Origin: Cyclobacterium lianum | GTDB taxonomy: Bacteria > Bacteroidota > Bacteroidia > Cytophagales > Cyclobacteriaceae | NCBI RefSeq assembly: GCF_900143075.1 | Contig: NZ_FRCY01000004.1 | Span: 372,001-436,000, forward strand | DNA length: 64,000 bases | Reading direction: 5' to 3' | Shown: one piece after another, positions 46,393 through 55,522 of the stretch | Layout: every line of letters begins with the position of its first letter | Position numbering within the stretch: the stretch's first letter is position 1 | Program-made: the position numbers and the translations under genes | Notes under the pieces: model-generated | The model's input: the letters and a program-made list of their open reading frames with translations, nothing else | Told to the model about the DNA's origin: nothing | Database searches by the model: none

Positions 46393-46944
46393 ATGAAAAG
46401 TTTATTCCCTATTTGGATGATCTTATTTTCCCTGATAGCAGGCCTGGGATTTGCCCAGATTCCTGATACCATAGAAGTGGAGCCATTTCCGGAAAGTTCA
46501 AAAAAAACTACCTCGCAAAAGGATCTTGAAGGCTTGTGGGAACTGAGCTATATTTATGACAAGTTCAAACCGTTTGAGGAGTTATTCCCTGACAAAAAGC
46601 CTACCCTTTATTTTGATACAGTAAACAAGACTGCATTTGGTCACACCGGTTGTAATATTTTCAGTATCCTGACTTACCTGGAAGGAAATGGCATAGACGT
46701 ACTAGGATTTACCGGGATGACGGAAAAATGGTGTGAAGGAGATGGAGAAGATATTTTTCTTACGGTCTTGAAATCTGCACATACCTTCGAAATTGACGAC
46801 GAGGGCACGCTGTCGTTTTCCTGTGGCAACCTGGAAATCATGAAGTTGAAGAAGTTGGAAGATAACCAGGACAACCCATTTAATATACCGAAAATCATGG
46901 CCCTGGGATCTGTAGCTCCTCCTGCCCTGGATCCGGTACAATAA
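46393..46944 (+). CDS. Secreted META-domain protein (HslJ-like)
   Basis: The 183-residue protein has a signal peptide (IWMILFSLIAGLGFAQ), then a META domain: LEGLWELSYIYDKFKP, FGHTGCNIFSILTYLEGNGIDVLGFTGMTEKWCEGDGEDIFLTVL and GTLSFSCGNLEIMKLKK. The conserved GCN and the late cysteine are present. META-domain proteins such as HslJ are heat-inducible and sit in the envelope; the function is not well defined. It is isolated between a terminator and pncB on the other strand. Confidence 0.75.
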   Translation: MKSLFPIWMILFSLIAGLGFAQIPDTIEVEPFPESSKKTTSQKDLEGLWELSYIYDKFKPFEELFPDKKPTLYFDTVNKTAFGHTGCNIFSILTYLEGNGIDVLGFTGMTEKWCEGDGEDIFLTVLKSAHTFEIDDEGTLSFSCGNLEIMKLKKLEDNQDNPFNIPKIMALGSVAPPALDPVQ

Positions 46945-47001
46945 GTGCCGGCAAACCCGGTACCCCTAAACAGCATCATAAAATCGCCGGCCCAGGCAAA
47001 A

Positions 47002-48483
47002 TCAATTCCCATTGTCCAAAGCCTTGGCCTTCAAAACCAGAGCGGTCCTGAATTCGTACAAGCCTGCCTCCAACCCTACCGGATAAATGTGCGGATTGAT
47101 CAGACGCTTATGGGTCTTGTCAAAGACTGCCAGTCTTTCCTGCGTTCTTTGCCGGATTTGGTGAATAGTTGGGCGTTGGTATACTTTTTCTCCTTTGGAA
47201 AATATGGGTTTCAGTAAAGTTTCGGCGGATGCATGTTCCACCGAAATCTTCTTCCTTCTGGTCGGGTCATTTGGGTCAATGATGGTCACCTTGTCGCCAT
47301 GATCCACTCCTTCCAGATAGATCATATCGGCCATGGCCTTCCCGTTGGCCGTATATCTCACTACATTGTGATATCCGGGGATGTTTATTTTTACTGATTG
47401 CTGCGAAAGCTTAATTTTGGGTATCCACTCTCCTTCCTGGTTTTTCAATGCGGAAAGTTTGTAAACGGCCCCCAGGGCAGGTTGGTCGTATGCGGTCACC
47501 AGTTTGGTACCCACTCCCCAAATATCGATTGATGCCTCCTGCATTTTCAGGGAAGTAATGATGTGTTCGTCCAGGTCGTTACTGGCCACAATTTTCACCT
47601 CGGGAAACCCGGCGCGGTTAAGCATTTCCCGGGCCATGTTGCTGAAATAGGCCAGATCACCTGAATCGATGCGGATCCCCTGCAACTGCCTGCCCCTCTC
47701 CCTTAATTTCCTTGCGATGACGATGGCATTTTTTACGCCCTGGCTAATGTCATAGGTGTCCACCAAGAGTATGGTATTGTCGGGAAAGGTAGCCGCATAG
47801 GCATCGAATGCTGCCATTTCATTGTCAAAAGACATGATCCAGCTGTGGGCATGTGTACCAGATACGGGGATGTCAAAAAGCTTTCCGGCCATCACATTGG
47901 ATGTAGAGGAGCAACCTCCGATGTAAGAAGCCCTGCTCGCAGCAAGTGCACCATCAATACCCTGAGCTCTCCGCAAACCAAACTCCATCACCGGGTCTCC
48001 ATTGGCCGCCAGAACGATCCTCGCTGCCTTGGTAGCAATGAGTGTCTGAAAATTAATAATATTTAATAAAGGCGTCTCCAGAAGCTGACACTGTATCAGC
48101 GGACCTTTTACCCTTACCAATGGCATATTGGGGAACACCACCTCTCCTTCTTCCACAGCATCCAGATCACAGCTAAAAGTCAGGTTTTTTAAATACGTAA
48201 TGAATTCAGGATCAAATGTCGGCTTTCCATTGGCATCCTTCATTTCTGCCAGGTAAGCCAGGTCATGGTCTGTAAATTTGATATTGCGACAATAGTCTAT
48301 CACATAATCCAGCCCGGCAGCAATCGTAAATCCGCTTTGAAAGGGGTTTTTTCTAAAAAAAAGATTGAAAACTGCTTCTTCTTCCGCTTTGCCGGACTTC
48401 CAGTAGGCATAGGCCATGGTAAATTGGTAAAAATCAGTCAGCAGGGTTAGCGAAGTTTGGTAAAGATCCTTGGTGATTTTCAT
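47002..48483 (-). CDS. pncB: Nicotinate phosphoribosyltransferase
   Basis: PncB joins nicotinate and PRPP in NAD salvage. The 493-residue protein has TLLTDFYQFTMAYAYWKSG at the start, FRKNPFQSGFTIAAGLDYVIDYC, EFGLRRAQGIDGALAASRASYIGG, GTHAHSWIMSF, GIRIDSGDLAYFS and VGTKLVTAYDQPALGAVYKL. It is the long form of the family. It ends with a basic tail and overlaps nothing. NAD made here is the cofactor of the LigA in the same window. Confidence 0.95.
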   Translation of the reverse strand: MKITKDLYQTSLTLLTDFYQFTMAYAYWKSGKAEEEAVFNLFFRKNPFQSGFTIAAGLDYVIDYCRNIKFTDHDLAYLAEMKDANGKPTFDPEFITYLKNLTFSCDLDAVEEGEVVFPNMPLVRVKGPLIQCQLLETPLLNIINFQTLIATKAARIVLAANGDPVMEFGLRRAQGIDGALAASRASYIGGCSSTSNVMAGKLFDIPVSGTHAHSWIMSFDNEMAAFDAYAATFPDNTILLVDTYDISQGVKNAIVIARKLRERGRQLQGIRIDSGDLAYFSNMAREMLNRAGFPEVKIVASNDLDEHIITSLKMQEASIDIWGVGTKLVTAYDQPALGAVYKLSALKNQEGEWIPKIKLSQQSVKINIPGYHNVVRYTANGKAMADMIYLEGVDHGDKVTIIDPNDPTRRKKISVEHASAETLLKPIFSKGEKVYQRPTIHQIRQRTQERLAVFDKTHKRLINPHIYPVGLEAGLYEFRTALVLKAKALDNGN

Positions 48484-48544
48484 AAAAATAGTGTTGAGAA
48501 ACCCAAATTTACAGGTTTCAGCGGCTTAATCCACCATTTGAACC

Positions 48545-49390
48545 CTAATTTATCCGGTTTTTCCTCGAATTAAACAAATTCATGATCACCCCGGAAAGTA
48601 CAAGCAACATTCCACCGTAGGTCCATACATTATAGGTTTCGCCAAAAAGCACAAAACCAAATCCAAGGGCGTAAATGATCCCGATGTAGTTCAGGCTGGC
48701 CACTTTGGCCAGATTGGCATTTTGGTAGGCCATGGTCATGAAGTATTGGGCAAATTGGGTCAATATCCCTATCAGCAACAGCAGCAGCCAATCCCATCCT
48801 TCCGGACTGACCCAAAAATAATAACTCAGCAGCCCGGCAATGGGTATTGTCACCAGGGGAAAGTAAAATACAATCACCAGCGGGTGTTCGGTATTTTTCA
48901 ATTTACGTATCACATTATAGGCCAATCCTGAGAAAAGGGCAGATGTGATACCGATACTTAAGTATAGGGGGTCTATCCGCGAATCAAAACCCTCAATCAT
49001 CAGCACCCCGGAAAACGCTATCGCAAAATAAAAAAATTGAATCGGCCGGACCTTTTCGCGTACAATAAAGATACCCAGTATACTGGTAAATATCGGACCC
49101 AGGTACTGAATCGTAACAGCACTTGCCAGTGGAATCTTCTGAAGGGTATAGAAAAATGTAATCAAACCTACAGAACCCACTGCTCCTCTTGTGATCAATA
49201 ATTTCTTGTTATTGCCCAATACAGGTACTTTTTGCTTTTTGAGGATCAAAAAGCTGAAAATAAAACTGAATACAGATCGAAAAAGAATGATCTCAATGGC
49301 TGGAATATGAGGCAGATATTTGACCGTCACATTCATTAAAGCGAAGAAAAAACTTGCCAGCAACATGTGCCGCACACTTGCATTGCTCAA
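48545..49390 (-). CDS. EamA/DMT-family transporter
   Basis: The 281-residue protein has ten predicted membrane helices in two EamA repeats: LLASFFFALMNVTVKYLPHIPAIEIILFRSVFSFIFSF and LYLSIGITSALFSGLAYNVIRKLKN. The family exports metabolites; the substrate cannot be inferred. The frame starts with TTG at 49390; ATG at 49366 would give a protein eight residues shorter. It is divergent from the peroxiredoxin gene. Confidence 0.85.
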   Translation of the reverse strand: MSNASVRHMLLASFFFALMNVTVKYLPHIPAIEIILFRSVFSFIFSFLILKKQKVPVLGNNKKLLITRGAVGSVGLITFFYTLQKIPLASAVTIQYLGPIFTSILGIFIVREKVRPIQFFYFAIAFSGVLMIEGFDSRIDPLYLSIGITSALFSGLAYNVIRKLKNTEHPLVIVFYFPLVTIPIAGLLSYYFWVSPEGWDWLLLLLIGILTQFAQYFMTMAYQNANLAKVASLNYIGIIYALGFGFVLFGETYNVWTYGGMLLVLSGVIMNLFNSRKNRIN

Positions 49391-49519
49391 AACAGTTTAG
49401 ATTTTCATGAAAACAAAATTCTTATAGTAAAGCCCGTGTGGTAATAAATGGTTCCTTACTGACAAAAAACAGCCTTCGGGAAAACTTAATTCGGCAAGTA
49501 TTGTTATCCAATTAAAAAA

Positions 49520-49963
49520 ATGGGATTAAAGAAAGGACAAAAAGCACCTGATTTTACTTTGCCATCCACTTCAGGCAGTGATTTTAAACTTTCCAGGGAT
49601 CTTTTTGGCAAAGCCTGCGTGATCTATTTTTATCCGAAAGATTTTACCGGAGGATGTACCGCTCAAGCCTGCGAATTCAGAGATCAGTTTGCTGATTTTA
49701 AAGACCTGGATTTGCCGGTGATCGGCATCAGCCGAGACGATATTGCCACCCATCAGCGGTTTAAAAAGGCCCACAACCTGCCCTTCGAACTACTATCAGA
49801 CCAATCGGGCGAAGTATGCAAAAAATATGATGCGTTGGTGCCTTTAATTGGTATACCCAAAAGAATTACTTATCTGCTGGATAAGGGACATGTGATCAAG
49901 GATGTATTTCAAGACATGTTCGATGCCAGAGCCCATATCCAAAAAATGTTAGACAATTATTAA
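49520..49963 (+). CDS. Peroxiredoxin (Bcp/PrxQ type)
   Basis: The 147-residue thioredoxin-fold peroxidase has the opening KGQKAPDFTLPSTSG and the catalytic FTGGCTAQACEFRD with C46 (peroxidatic) and C51 (resolving), the two-cysteine PrxQ pattern. Then come VIGISRDDIATHQRF and GIPKRITYLLDKG. It reduces hydrogen peroxide and organic peroxides with electrons from thioredoxin, in the cytoplasm. Length fits the family. Confidence 0.9.
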   Translation: MGLKKGQKAPDFTLPSTSGSDFKLSRDLFGKACVIYFYPKDFTGGCTAQACEFRDQFADFKDLDLPVIGISRDDIATHQRFKKAHNLPFELLSDQSGEVCKKYDALVPLIGIPKRITYLLDKGHVIKDVFQDMFDARAHIQKMLDNY

Positions 49964-49965
49964 AT

Positions 49966-49995
49966 GAAAAAGGGGCCTTTCCGGCCCCTTTTTCA
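49966..49995. terminator. Bidirectional terminator between peroxiredoxin and the oxidoreductase gene
   Basis: GAAAAAGGGGCC pairs exactly with GGCCCCTTTTTC around TTTCC. The stem has A-tracts and T-tracts on both sides, so it can end transcription from either strand. The two genes converge on it with 35 bases between their stops. Confidence 0.85.
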
Positions 49996-49998
49996 TTT

Positions 49999-51342
49999 TT
50001 ACACTGACGGAAGCTTCCATCCATTGTGGTAATCGGCCTGAATCATCTTATTGGCTTTTCCACTGGTAAATTTACCCTTGTTTGAATCCCAATAAATTTT
50101 CTCCCCCAGTTTATAGGCCACATTGCCCATGTGGGCATTTATCGCTGCTATGGATCCGGTTTGGATACCACAGTTCAGCATTCCGGGATCATTGCTCTTG
50201 ATGGCTTCTACAAAATTTTTGCAATGTATCCGCTGAGCATTACCTTCCGGTCTGACCAGCTCCATGGCCTCGATTTTCTCCTTTCGTTCTCCATCGACAT
50301 TTTCAGTCTCAGCAATTACCTTCCAGCCCCCACGGTTTACCACCAACGTGCCATTATTTCCAATAAAAGCAATACCTTCGGTAGTACCATAATTGCCGCC
50401 ATCTATACCGGTAGCATGCTCCCAAAGCATATTGAAACCATCGTATTCGTACACGGTTTGAAGCGTATCTGGAGTTTCGGATGCATCGTCCGGATAGGCG
50501 AGTTTGCCACCCGAAGCCATCACTGACTTTGGTGCACTTACCCCCATGGCATAGAGCGCAATGTCTATTTCGTGCACCCCCCAGTCTGTCATCAGCCCAC
50601 CGGCATAGTCCCAAAACCAACGGAAATTAAAATGAAACCTATTGGCATTGAATGGTCTGTCGGGAGCGGGTCCCAGCCACATTTTGTAATCCACTCCTGC
50701 AGGCGGCTGACTATCCGGAACCACAGGGACAGGTTTCATCCAGCCCTGATAGGCCCAGGTCTTGACCAGCCTGATATTTCCAAGTTTACCCGACCTGACC
50801 ATATCTATAGCCTGCTCGTATTGGGAGCCACTCCTCTGCCACTGTCCTACCTGCACGAGTTTTCCGTACCGATCGGCCGCTTTAACCATGAGGTTGCACT
50901 CCTCAATACTATTGGCCAGTGGCTTTTCTGTGTAAGCGTGCTTTCCTGCGGCAAGGCTATCTACCAGATTCAAACAATGCCAGTGGTCTGGTGTTCCGAT
51001 GATGACGGCATCGATATCCGGGTCCTCCAGCATTTGCCGGTAATCCCTGTATTGCCTTGGTTTCTTACCCCTAAGTTTCTCTACATCCGCCGTCCGCTGG
51101 TCAAGTACAGATTGATCTACGTCTGCCAGGGCTACGCAGTTCACCTCAGGCAACAACAAATGACTGTTCATATTGGACCAGCCCATGCCCTTGCAGCCAA
51201 TCAATCCAAAATTTAGCTGATCAGAGGCAGGCACTTTGGTATTCATGGCCTGCAGGTGGCCAGCAGTGACCAGATTGGGCAAAGCTGCAGCTCCCAATGA
51301 TGCCCAGGCGGACTTTTGTATGAATTTTCTTCTTGACTTCAT
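49999..51342 (-). CDS. Exported Gfo/Idh/MocA-family oxidoreductase
   Basis: The 447-residue protein has a twin-arginine signal (MKSRRKFIQKSAWASLGAAALP), then an NAD-binding motif (LNFGLIGCKGMGWSN), AVIIGTPDHWHCLNLVDSLAAGKHAYTEKPLANSIEEC, GQWQRSGSQYEQAIDMV and HFNFRWFWDYAGGLMTDWGVHEIDIALY. This is the common secreted glycoside-oxidoreductase form. I chose ATG 51342, at the RR signal; an in-frame start at 51387 adds 15 residues. It follows the DUF1080 gene by 23 bases, a pairing seen in 3-keto-glycoside loci. Confidence 0.85.
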   Translation of the reverse strand: MKSRRKFIQKSAWASLGAAALPNLVTAGHLQAMNTKVPASDQLNFGLIGCKGMGWSNMNSHLLLPEVNCVALADVDQSVLDQRTADVEKLRGKKPRQYRDYRQMLEDPDIDAVIIGTPDHWHCLNLVDSLAAGKHAYTEKPLANSIEECNLMVKAADRYGKLVQVGQWQRSGSQYEQAIDMVRSGKLGNIRLVKTWAYQGWMKPVPVVPDSQPPAGVDYKMWLGPAPDRPFNANRFHFNFRWFWDYAGGLMTDWGVHEIDIALYAMGVSAPKSVMASGGKLAYPDDASETPDTLQTVYEYDGFNMLWEHATGIDGGNYGTTEGIAFIGNNGTLVVNRGGWKVIAETENVDGERKEKIEAMELVRPEGNAQRIHCKNFVEAIKSNDPGMLNCGIQTGSIAAINAHMGNVAYKLGEKIYWDSNKGKFTSGKANKMIQADYHNGWKLPSV

Positions 51343-51365
51343 GATATGATATCTTTTTTGAGGAT

Positions 51366-52127
51366 TCAGTCCAGTCTTCTGACCCATATATTCCTAAAAC
51401 TTACCGGATTGCTGTGGTCCTGAATATGAAACGGAAGCTGCTCCGGATGGGCCACATAATTGGGAATGCCGATATATTCGGTGGGACCTTTTAATTCGAC
51501 ATTATTCTGGACTAATATACCGTTGTGAAAAACAGTGATTCTTGCCGGAGAGATCAACATGCCGTTGCTGTTAAATCTGGGTGCGGTAAAAACAGCATCA
51601 TAGGTATTCCATTCTCCGGGAGGCCTCATCGCATTCACCAGGGGAGGATGTTGCTTGTAAATACTTGCTGCCTGACCATTGGAGTAGGTTTTATTGTCGT
51701 AGGAGTCCAGAATCTGCAATTCATACTTTCCCATAAAGAAAAAACCCGAATTGCCCCTACCCTGTCCATTTCCGGAAACTTCGCTTGGAGCACGCCATTC
51801 CAGATGTACCTGCACGTCGCCAAAAGCTTCTTTTGTTTTTATTCCACCGGTTTTGGGTGCTACTGTTAGTATGCCGTCTTCAACTTTCCACTTGGGAAAA
51901 CTCCCATCGCGCTCACTCACCCAGGCATTCAGGTCATTCCCACCGAAGAGAACTATGGCATCTGCAGGAGGAAGGTGGTTTTCCTGTCCGGGAGTCACGG
52001 GCTTTACTTCGGGCTCGTAGAATTCTGTAGCCTGAGGAGGTAATTTCGTTTCGTTTTGTTGCGCCAACACGGCTCCGGAAAAAAATATCCCTGCAAGAAG
52101 GGACAAACAATAACATTGGAATTTCAT
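51366..52127 (-). CDS. DUF1080 (3-keto-disaccharide hydrolase) protein
   Basis: The 253-residue protein has a signal peptide (LSLLAGIFFSGAVLAQ), then AIVLFGGNDLNAWVSERDG, KWKVEDGILTVAPKTGGIKTKEAFGDVQVHLEWRAP, GNSGFFFMGKYELQILDSYDNKTY and HIQDHSNPVSFRNIWVRRLD. This is the beta-jelly-roll of PF06439, named for hydrolysis of 3-keto-disaccharides. It is the first gene of a pair with the Gfo/Idh/MocA oxidoreductase, which would supply the keto form. The hydrolase role is inferred from the family name and the neighbour. Confidence 0.85.
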   Translation of the reverse strand: MKFQCYCLSLLAGIFFSGAVLAQQNETKLPPQATEFYEPEVKPVTPGQENHLPPADAIVLFGGNDLNAWVSERDGSFPKWKVEDGILTVAPKTGGIKTKEAFGDVQVHLEWRAPSEVSGNGQGRGNSGFFFMGKYELQILDSYDNKTYSNGQAASIYKQHPPLVNAMRPPGEWNTYDAVFTAPRFNSNGMLISPARITVFHNGILVQNNVELKGPTEYIGIPNYVAHPEQLPFHIQDHSNPVSFRNIWVRRLD

Positions 52128-52368
52128 AGGTATTTTAAGTTTATGGTTTTGAAGTAGTCAAAATAAATGAATTGTCACAAATAAACCCACATCCTCCGGG
52201 ATAAATTTCGGGCCTCCAAAAAAATAATGATAGCCGGTTCATTTTCAAACCGGCCTCATGCGGCAAAGGGGTTCTGTGAAAGGGCCAGTTTCAAAGCAGG
52301 AAAGATATGCTTACTTTTGCTTCAGGAGCCGGGTAAAATCAATCCAGCAGAAAAAATCTCCAATTTAT

Positions 52369-53562
52369 ATGAATAACCGACAGCTCTTCCTATCCCATCT
52401 GGCGCAAACCACCGATTTTCCACTGATGATCGAAATCGAGCGGGCTTCCGGGGTATACCTGTATGGCCCGGAGGGCAAAACCTACATCGACCTGATTTCG
52501 GGCATTGGAGTTAGCAATGTGGGCCATCGGCATCCACAGGTGATGGCAGCCATTCAGAAACAACTCGATAAATACCTCCATTTGATGGTTTATGGAGAAT
52601 ATGTGCAGCAGGCCCAAACATCATTGGCAGAAGCGCTGGTCAATACCCTTCCTTCACCATTGGACAACGTGTATCTGGTCAATAGTGGCAGCGAGGCAGT
52701 GGAAGGCGCACTAAAGCTGGCGAAAAGGTATACCAACAGAAGGGAAATAATTTCCTGTATAGATGCTTACCATGGTTCCTCACATGGAGCGCTTTCCGTA
52801 GGTGGCAACGAGATATTCAAGCGGGCATACCGACCGCTTTTGCCGGGCATTGGCCATATCCGGTACGGTGAAATGGATCAACTGGAGAAAATCAACACAG
52901 AGACCGCTGCGGTGATTATCGAAACGGTACAGGGGGAAGCCGGTATCAGGGTGGGCAGCAAGGCCTATTTCCAGGCTTTAAGACAAAGGTGTACCGAGAC
53001 AGGCACGCTGCTGATTCTGGACGAAATACAGGCGGGATTTGGACGGACTGGTAGTTTCTGGGCCTTTGAAGCTTATGACATTCAACCCGACATTCTGGTC
53101 TGTGCCAAAGGCATGGGAGGAGGCATGCCTATCGGTGCTTTTGTATCCTCCCGGGAGATCATGACTGCCTTCAAAAACAATCCCTTGTTGGGACATATTA
53201 CCACTTTTGGCGGACATCCGGTGAGCGCAGCCGCATCTCTGGCCACTATACAGGTCATCCATAAGGAGAACCTCACCGCTCAGGTAGCCCAAAAGGCGCA
53301 GTTATTTAAAGAGCTCCTGGTACATCCAAAAATCAAGGGAATTCGCTACAAAGGTTTAATGATGGCGTTGGAATTCGAATCCTTTGAGGTACTCAAACCC
53401 ATTATCGACCGATGCATAGCCAAGGGCGTGATCACCGATTGGTTCTTGTTCTGCGATGATTCCATGCGCATCGCCCCCCCTCTTACCATTAGCATGGAAG
53501 AAATCCGCATGGCCTGTACCCTTATCCTGGAATCTATCGACGAAGTCGGGAAACCATTGTGA
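52369..53562 (+). CDS. Class III PLP-dependent aminotransferase (acetylornithine/GABA type)
   Basis: The 397-residue enzyme has YIDLISGIGVSNVGHRHPQV, NSGSEAVEGALKLAKRYTNR, SCIDAYHGSSHGALSV, LLILDEIQAGFGRTGSFWAFE and the cofactor lysine in CAKGMGGGMPIG (K247). The family moves amino groups from ornithine derivatives, GABA or similar omega-amino acids to 2-oxoglutarate. The substrate cannot be told apart here. I chose ATG 52369, where family alignment begins; an earlier start would add 37 residues without homology. Confidence 0.85.
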   Translation: MNNRQLFLSHLAQTTDFPLMIEIERASGVYLYGPEGKTYIDLISGIGVSNVGHRHPQVMAAIQKQLDKYLHLMVYGEYVQQAQTSLAEALVNTLPSPLDNVYLVNSGSEAVEGALKLAKRYTNRREIISCIDAYHGSSHGALSVGGNEIFKRAYRPLLPGIGHIRYGEMDQLEKINTETAAVIIETVQGEAGIRVGSKAYFQALRQRCTETGTLLILDEIQAGFGRTGSFWAFEAYDIQPDILVCAKGMGGGMPIGAFVSSREIMTAFKNNPLLGHITTFGGHPVSAAASLATIQVIHKENLTAQVAQKAQLFKELLVHPKIKGIRYKGLMMALEFESFEVLKPIIDRCIAKGVITDWFLFCDDSMRIAPPLTISMEEIRMACTLILESIDEVGKPL

Positions 53563-53882
53563 TATTAATCTGGTTGAATGGTTGATGAATGAAATATTTG
53601 GAGCCGAGGCGACTAACTTCGTCCTTAAAAACAGGTGTCAATGGTTTTTTAACCGCTTTCACTCTGATGATTTTCCGGTTATTGGTTTCGGCTGAAAGCG
53701 AGACAAAATCAGACAGTTTGAATACGGTAACTGTACGGTGAAATTGAAATCTGCATTGGATGAAGTTATTTTGAAGTAATCGCGGTGGACGACGTTATTC
53801 CCATTGAGTAAATCAGATTTAATCGATGAATATTTCCCGCCGTCCCGGCCAGAAAATTGGACACAAATCGAAAGGTAAACAA
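53563..53882. other. Intergenic region between the aminotransferase and msrB genes
   Basis: About 320 bases without a credible gene. A frame on the minus strand (53659-53985) overlaps msrB and has no recognisable family. A TTATTTTG near 53768 resembles a minus-7 box but is over 100 bases from msrB. No hairpin terminator is clear. Confidence 0.5.
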
Positions 53883-54296
53883 ATGGCAGAAAAACAAAAA
53901 TTATCAAAAAGCGAAGCCGAATGGAAAGAAAAGCTGGGGCCTGATGCCTACCAGGTTCTGAGACAAAAAGGTACAGAGCGGGCATTTACCGGCGAATACT
54001 ACCTCAACAAGGCTACAGGGATCTATGAATGTAAGGGATGTGGCAACGAAATCTTTCACAGCCGGGATAAGTACGACAGCGGATGTGGCTGGCCGAGCTT
54101 CACCCATCCGGTTTCAGCCGATGCGATCAGCGTGTCTATGGACTATTCTCATGGCATGATCCGGGAGGAAATTTGCTGCGCGGTATGTGGCGGCCATCTG
54201 GGGCACCGGTTTCCGGATGGTCCGGAAGACAAAGGAGGAATTAGGTATTGCATCAACTCAATATCGATGGATTTCAGGAAAAAAGGGGACGAGTAG
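53883..54296 (+). CDS. msrB: Peptide-methionine (R)-S-oxide reductase
   Basis: MsrB repairs R-methionine sulfoxide in proteins. The 137-residue protein has WKEKLGPDAYQVLRQKGTERAFTGEY, the zinc pairs CKGC and CAVC, GWPSF, and the catalytic cysteine in GGIRYCINSISMDF. The start at 53883 gives the family length; an in-frame ATG at 53826 would add 19 basic residues. It has no signal peptide and is probably cytoplasmic. Confidence 0.92.
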   Translation: MAEKQKLSKSEAEWKEKLGPDAYQVLRQKGTERAFTGEYYLNKATGIYECKGCGNEIFHSRDKYDSGCGWPSFTHPVSADAISVSMDYSHGMIREEICCAVCGGHLGHRFPDGPEDKGGIRYCINSISMDFRKKGDE

Positions 54297-54399
54297 TACT
54301 TTATCCCTGAAATCAGGCAGCTCAATTTACATTTTTGTTTAGTTTTGCATCATTATTGATACGGACACCGCATCTGATCATCAAATTGAAAACAGCACC

Positions 54400-55002
54400 A
54401 TGAAAACTAAATTCAACTACTTTTTCTTCGCAGCCTTATTGACATTCAACATCAATCTGATTGCGCAGGTTGAGCCGGAAGCTAGTTCTTCGCTGGATAG
54501 CGGCACTATAGAAGAACAATTTGAATACCTGAAAAGCGTTTCTTCCAATTATCAGGAGTATAAAGTAATAAGGAGAAGCCAGCTGGATAAGATTCAATCC
54601 AATATCCTTGATTCTATCGGAGCTTACCAGTCGAATATTCAGGAACTACGGCAAACCCTGGATGAAAACAACAATGAGATCCAGTCCCTAAATGAAAAAT
54701 TAAGTGCTACAGCAGCCGATTACGAACAGGCAGTTGCAGAGAGAGATAGTTTTACCCTTTTTGGGATGTTACTGCACAAAAATTATTACAATAACCTGGT
54801 TTGGGGCATCATTATACTCTTACTCCTCGTGCTGCTGGTATCTTTTTTCCGGTTTAAAAGAAGCCACAAGATAACTGCAGAAACACAACAAACGCTGGAG
54901 GATCTGCGGGAAGAATTTGAACAACACAGAAGAAATACACTGGAACGAGAAAGAAAACTCAACAGGCAGTTGGTAGATGCCCTGAACAATAAAGATTCAT
55001 GA
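54400..55002 (+). CDS. Coiled-coil single-pass membrane protein of unknown function
   Basis: The 200-residue protein has a signal peptide (YFFFAALLTFNINLIAQ), a polar region with SLDSGTIEEQFEYLKSVSSNYQEYKVIRRSQLDKI, a coiled coil at about 75-110, one strong membrane helix (WGIIILLLLVLLVSFF) near 140-157, and a charged C-terminal coiled coil. I recall similar Bacteroidota proteins wrongly annotated as tRNA (guanine-N1)-methyltransferase; there is no SPOUT fold or SAM motif here. TAGTTTTG at 54340-54347 may be part of its promoter. It overlaps the nucleotidase start by four bases. Confidence 0.6.
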   Translation: MKTKFNYFFFAALLTFNINLIAQVEPEASSSLDSGTIEEQFEYLKSVSSNYQEYKVIRRSQLDKIQSNILDSIGAYQSNIQELRQTLDENNNEIQSLNEKLSATAADYEQAVAERDSFTLFGMLLHKNYYNNLVWGIIILLLLVLLVSFFRFKRSHKITAETQQTLEDLREEFEQHRRNTLERERKLNRQLVDALNNKDS

Positions 55003-55514
55003 GGTCGATTGCGGTAGACATGGATGGTGTATTAGCAGATGTATACCATCAATTTATAGACATGCACCTTCAGGAGACCGGCAAAAAGTTGCAGTTAAAG
55101 GCATTGAAGGGGCTGAGTGAGCGAGCGGCCTTCCCTTTTCTGGAAAAGCATGTAAACTCAAAAGGATTTTTTATAAATGCTCCGATGGTACCTGACTCCA
55201 GGCGGGTTCTGGAACTTTTACACAACCAGTACCGGGTATTTATCGTCTCGGCAGCCACAGAGTTTCCGCTGAGTCTTTCCGAAAAACAGGCATGGCTGAA
55301 CAGGCATTTTCCGTTTATCAGTTGGCGGCAAATGGTCTTCTGTGGTTCTAAGGAAATCATACATACCGATATCATGATTGACGACCATTTTAAAAATCTG
55401 GATCATTTTCGCGGAGAGGGATATCTTTTTACCCAGCCGCACAATGAATTGTCACCTGCGGGAAAACACAAAAGGGTAGACTCCTGGAGAGCATTGGAAA
55501 AGCTGCTGCTGTAA
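54999..55514 (+). CDS. 5'(3')-deoxyribonucleotidase-like HAD phosphatase
   Basis: The 171-residue protein starts with the HAD motif VDMDGVLAD, has APMVPDSRRVLELLHNQYRVFIVSAATEFPLSLSEKQAWLNRHFPF and a late motif DIMIDDHFKNLDHF. The pattern matches NT5C-type nucleotidases (PF06941), which hydrolyse deoxyribonucleoside monophosphates. The start overlaps the coiled-coil gene by four bases (ATGA) and the next gene follows after eight bases, so the three are co-transcribed. Confidence 0.8.
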   Translation: MRSIAVDMDGVLADVYHQFIDMHLQETGKKLQLKALKGLSERAAFPFLEKHVNSKGFFINAPMVPDSRRVLELLHNQYRVFIVSAATEFPLSLSEKQAWLNRHFPFISWRQMVFCGSKEIIHTDIMIDDHFKNLDHFRGEGYLFTQPHNELSPAGKHKRVDSWRALEKLLL

Positions 55515-55522
55515 GGTACTAC

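Noticed and set aside
52233-52254. Perfect hairpin GCCGGTT/AACCGGC upstream of the aminotransferase gene
   Set aside because: There is no T-run directly after it on either strand, and it is not close to a stop codon. A regulatory role cannot be supported.
53659-53985. A 108-codon minus-strand frame before msrB
   Set aside because: It runs into the msrB coding region on the other strand and shows no family motif or good start.
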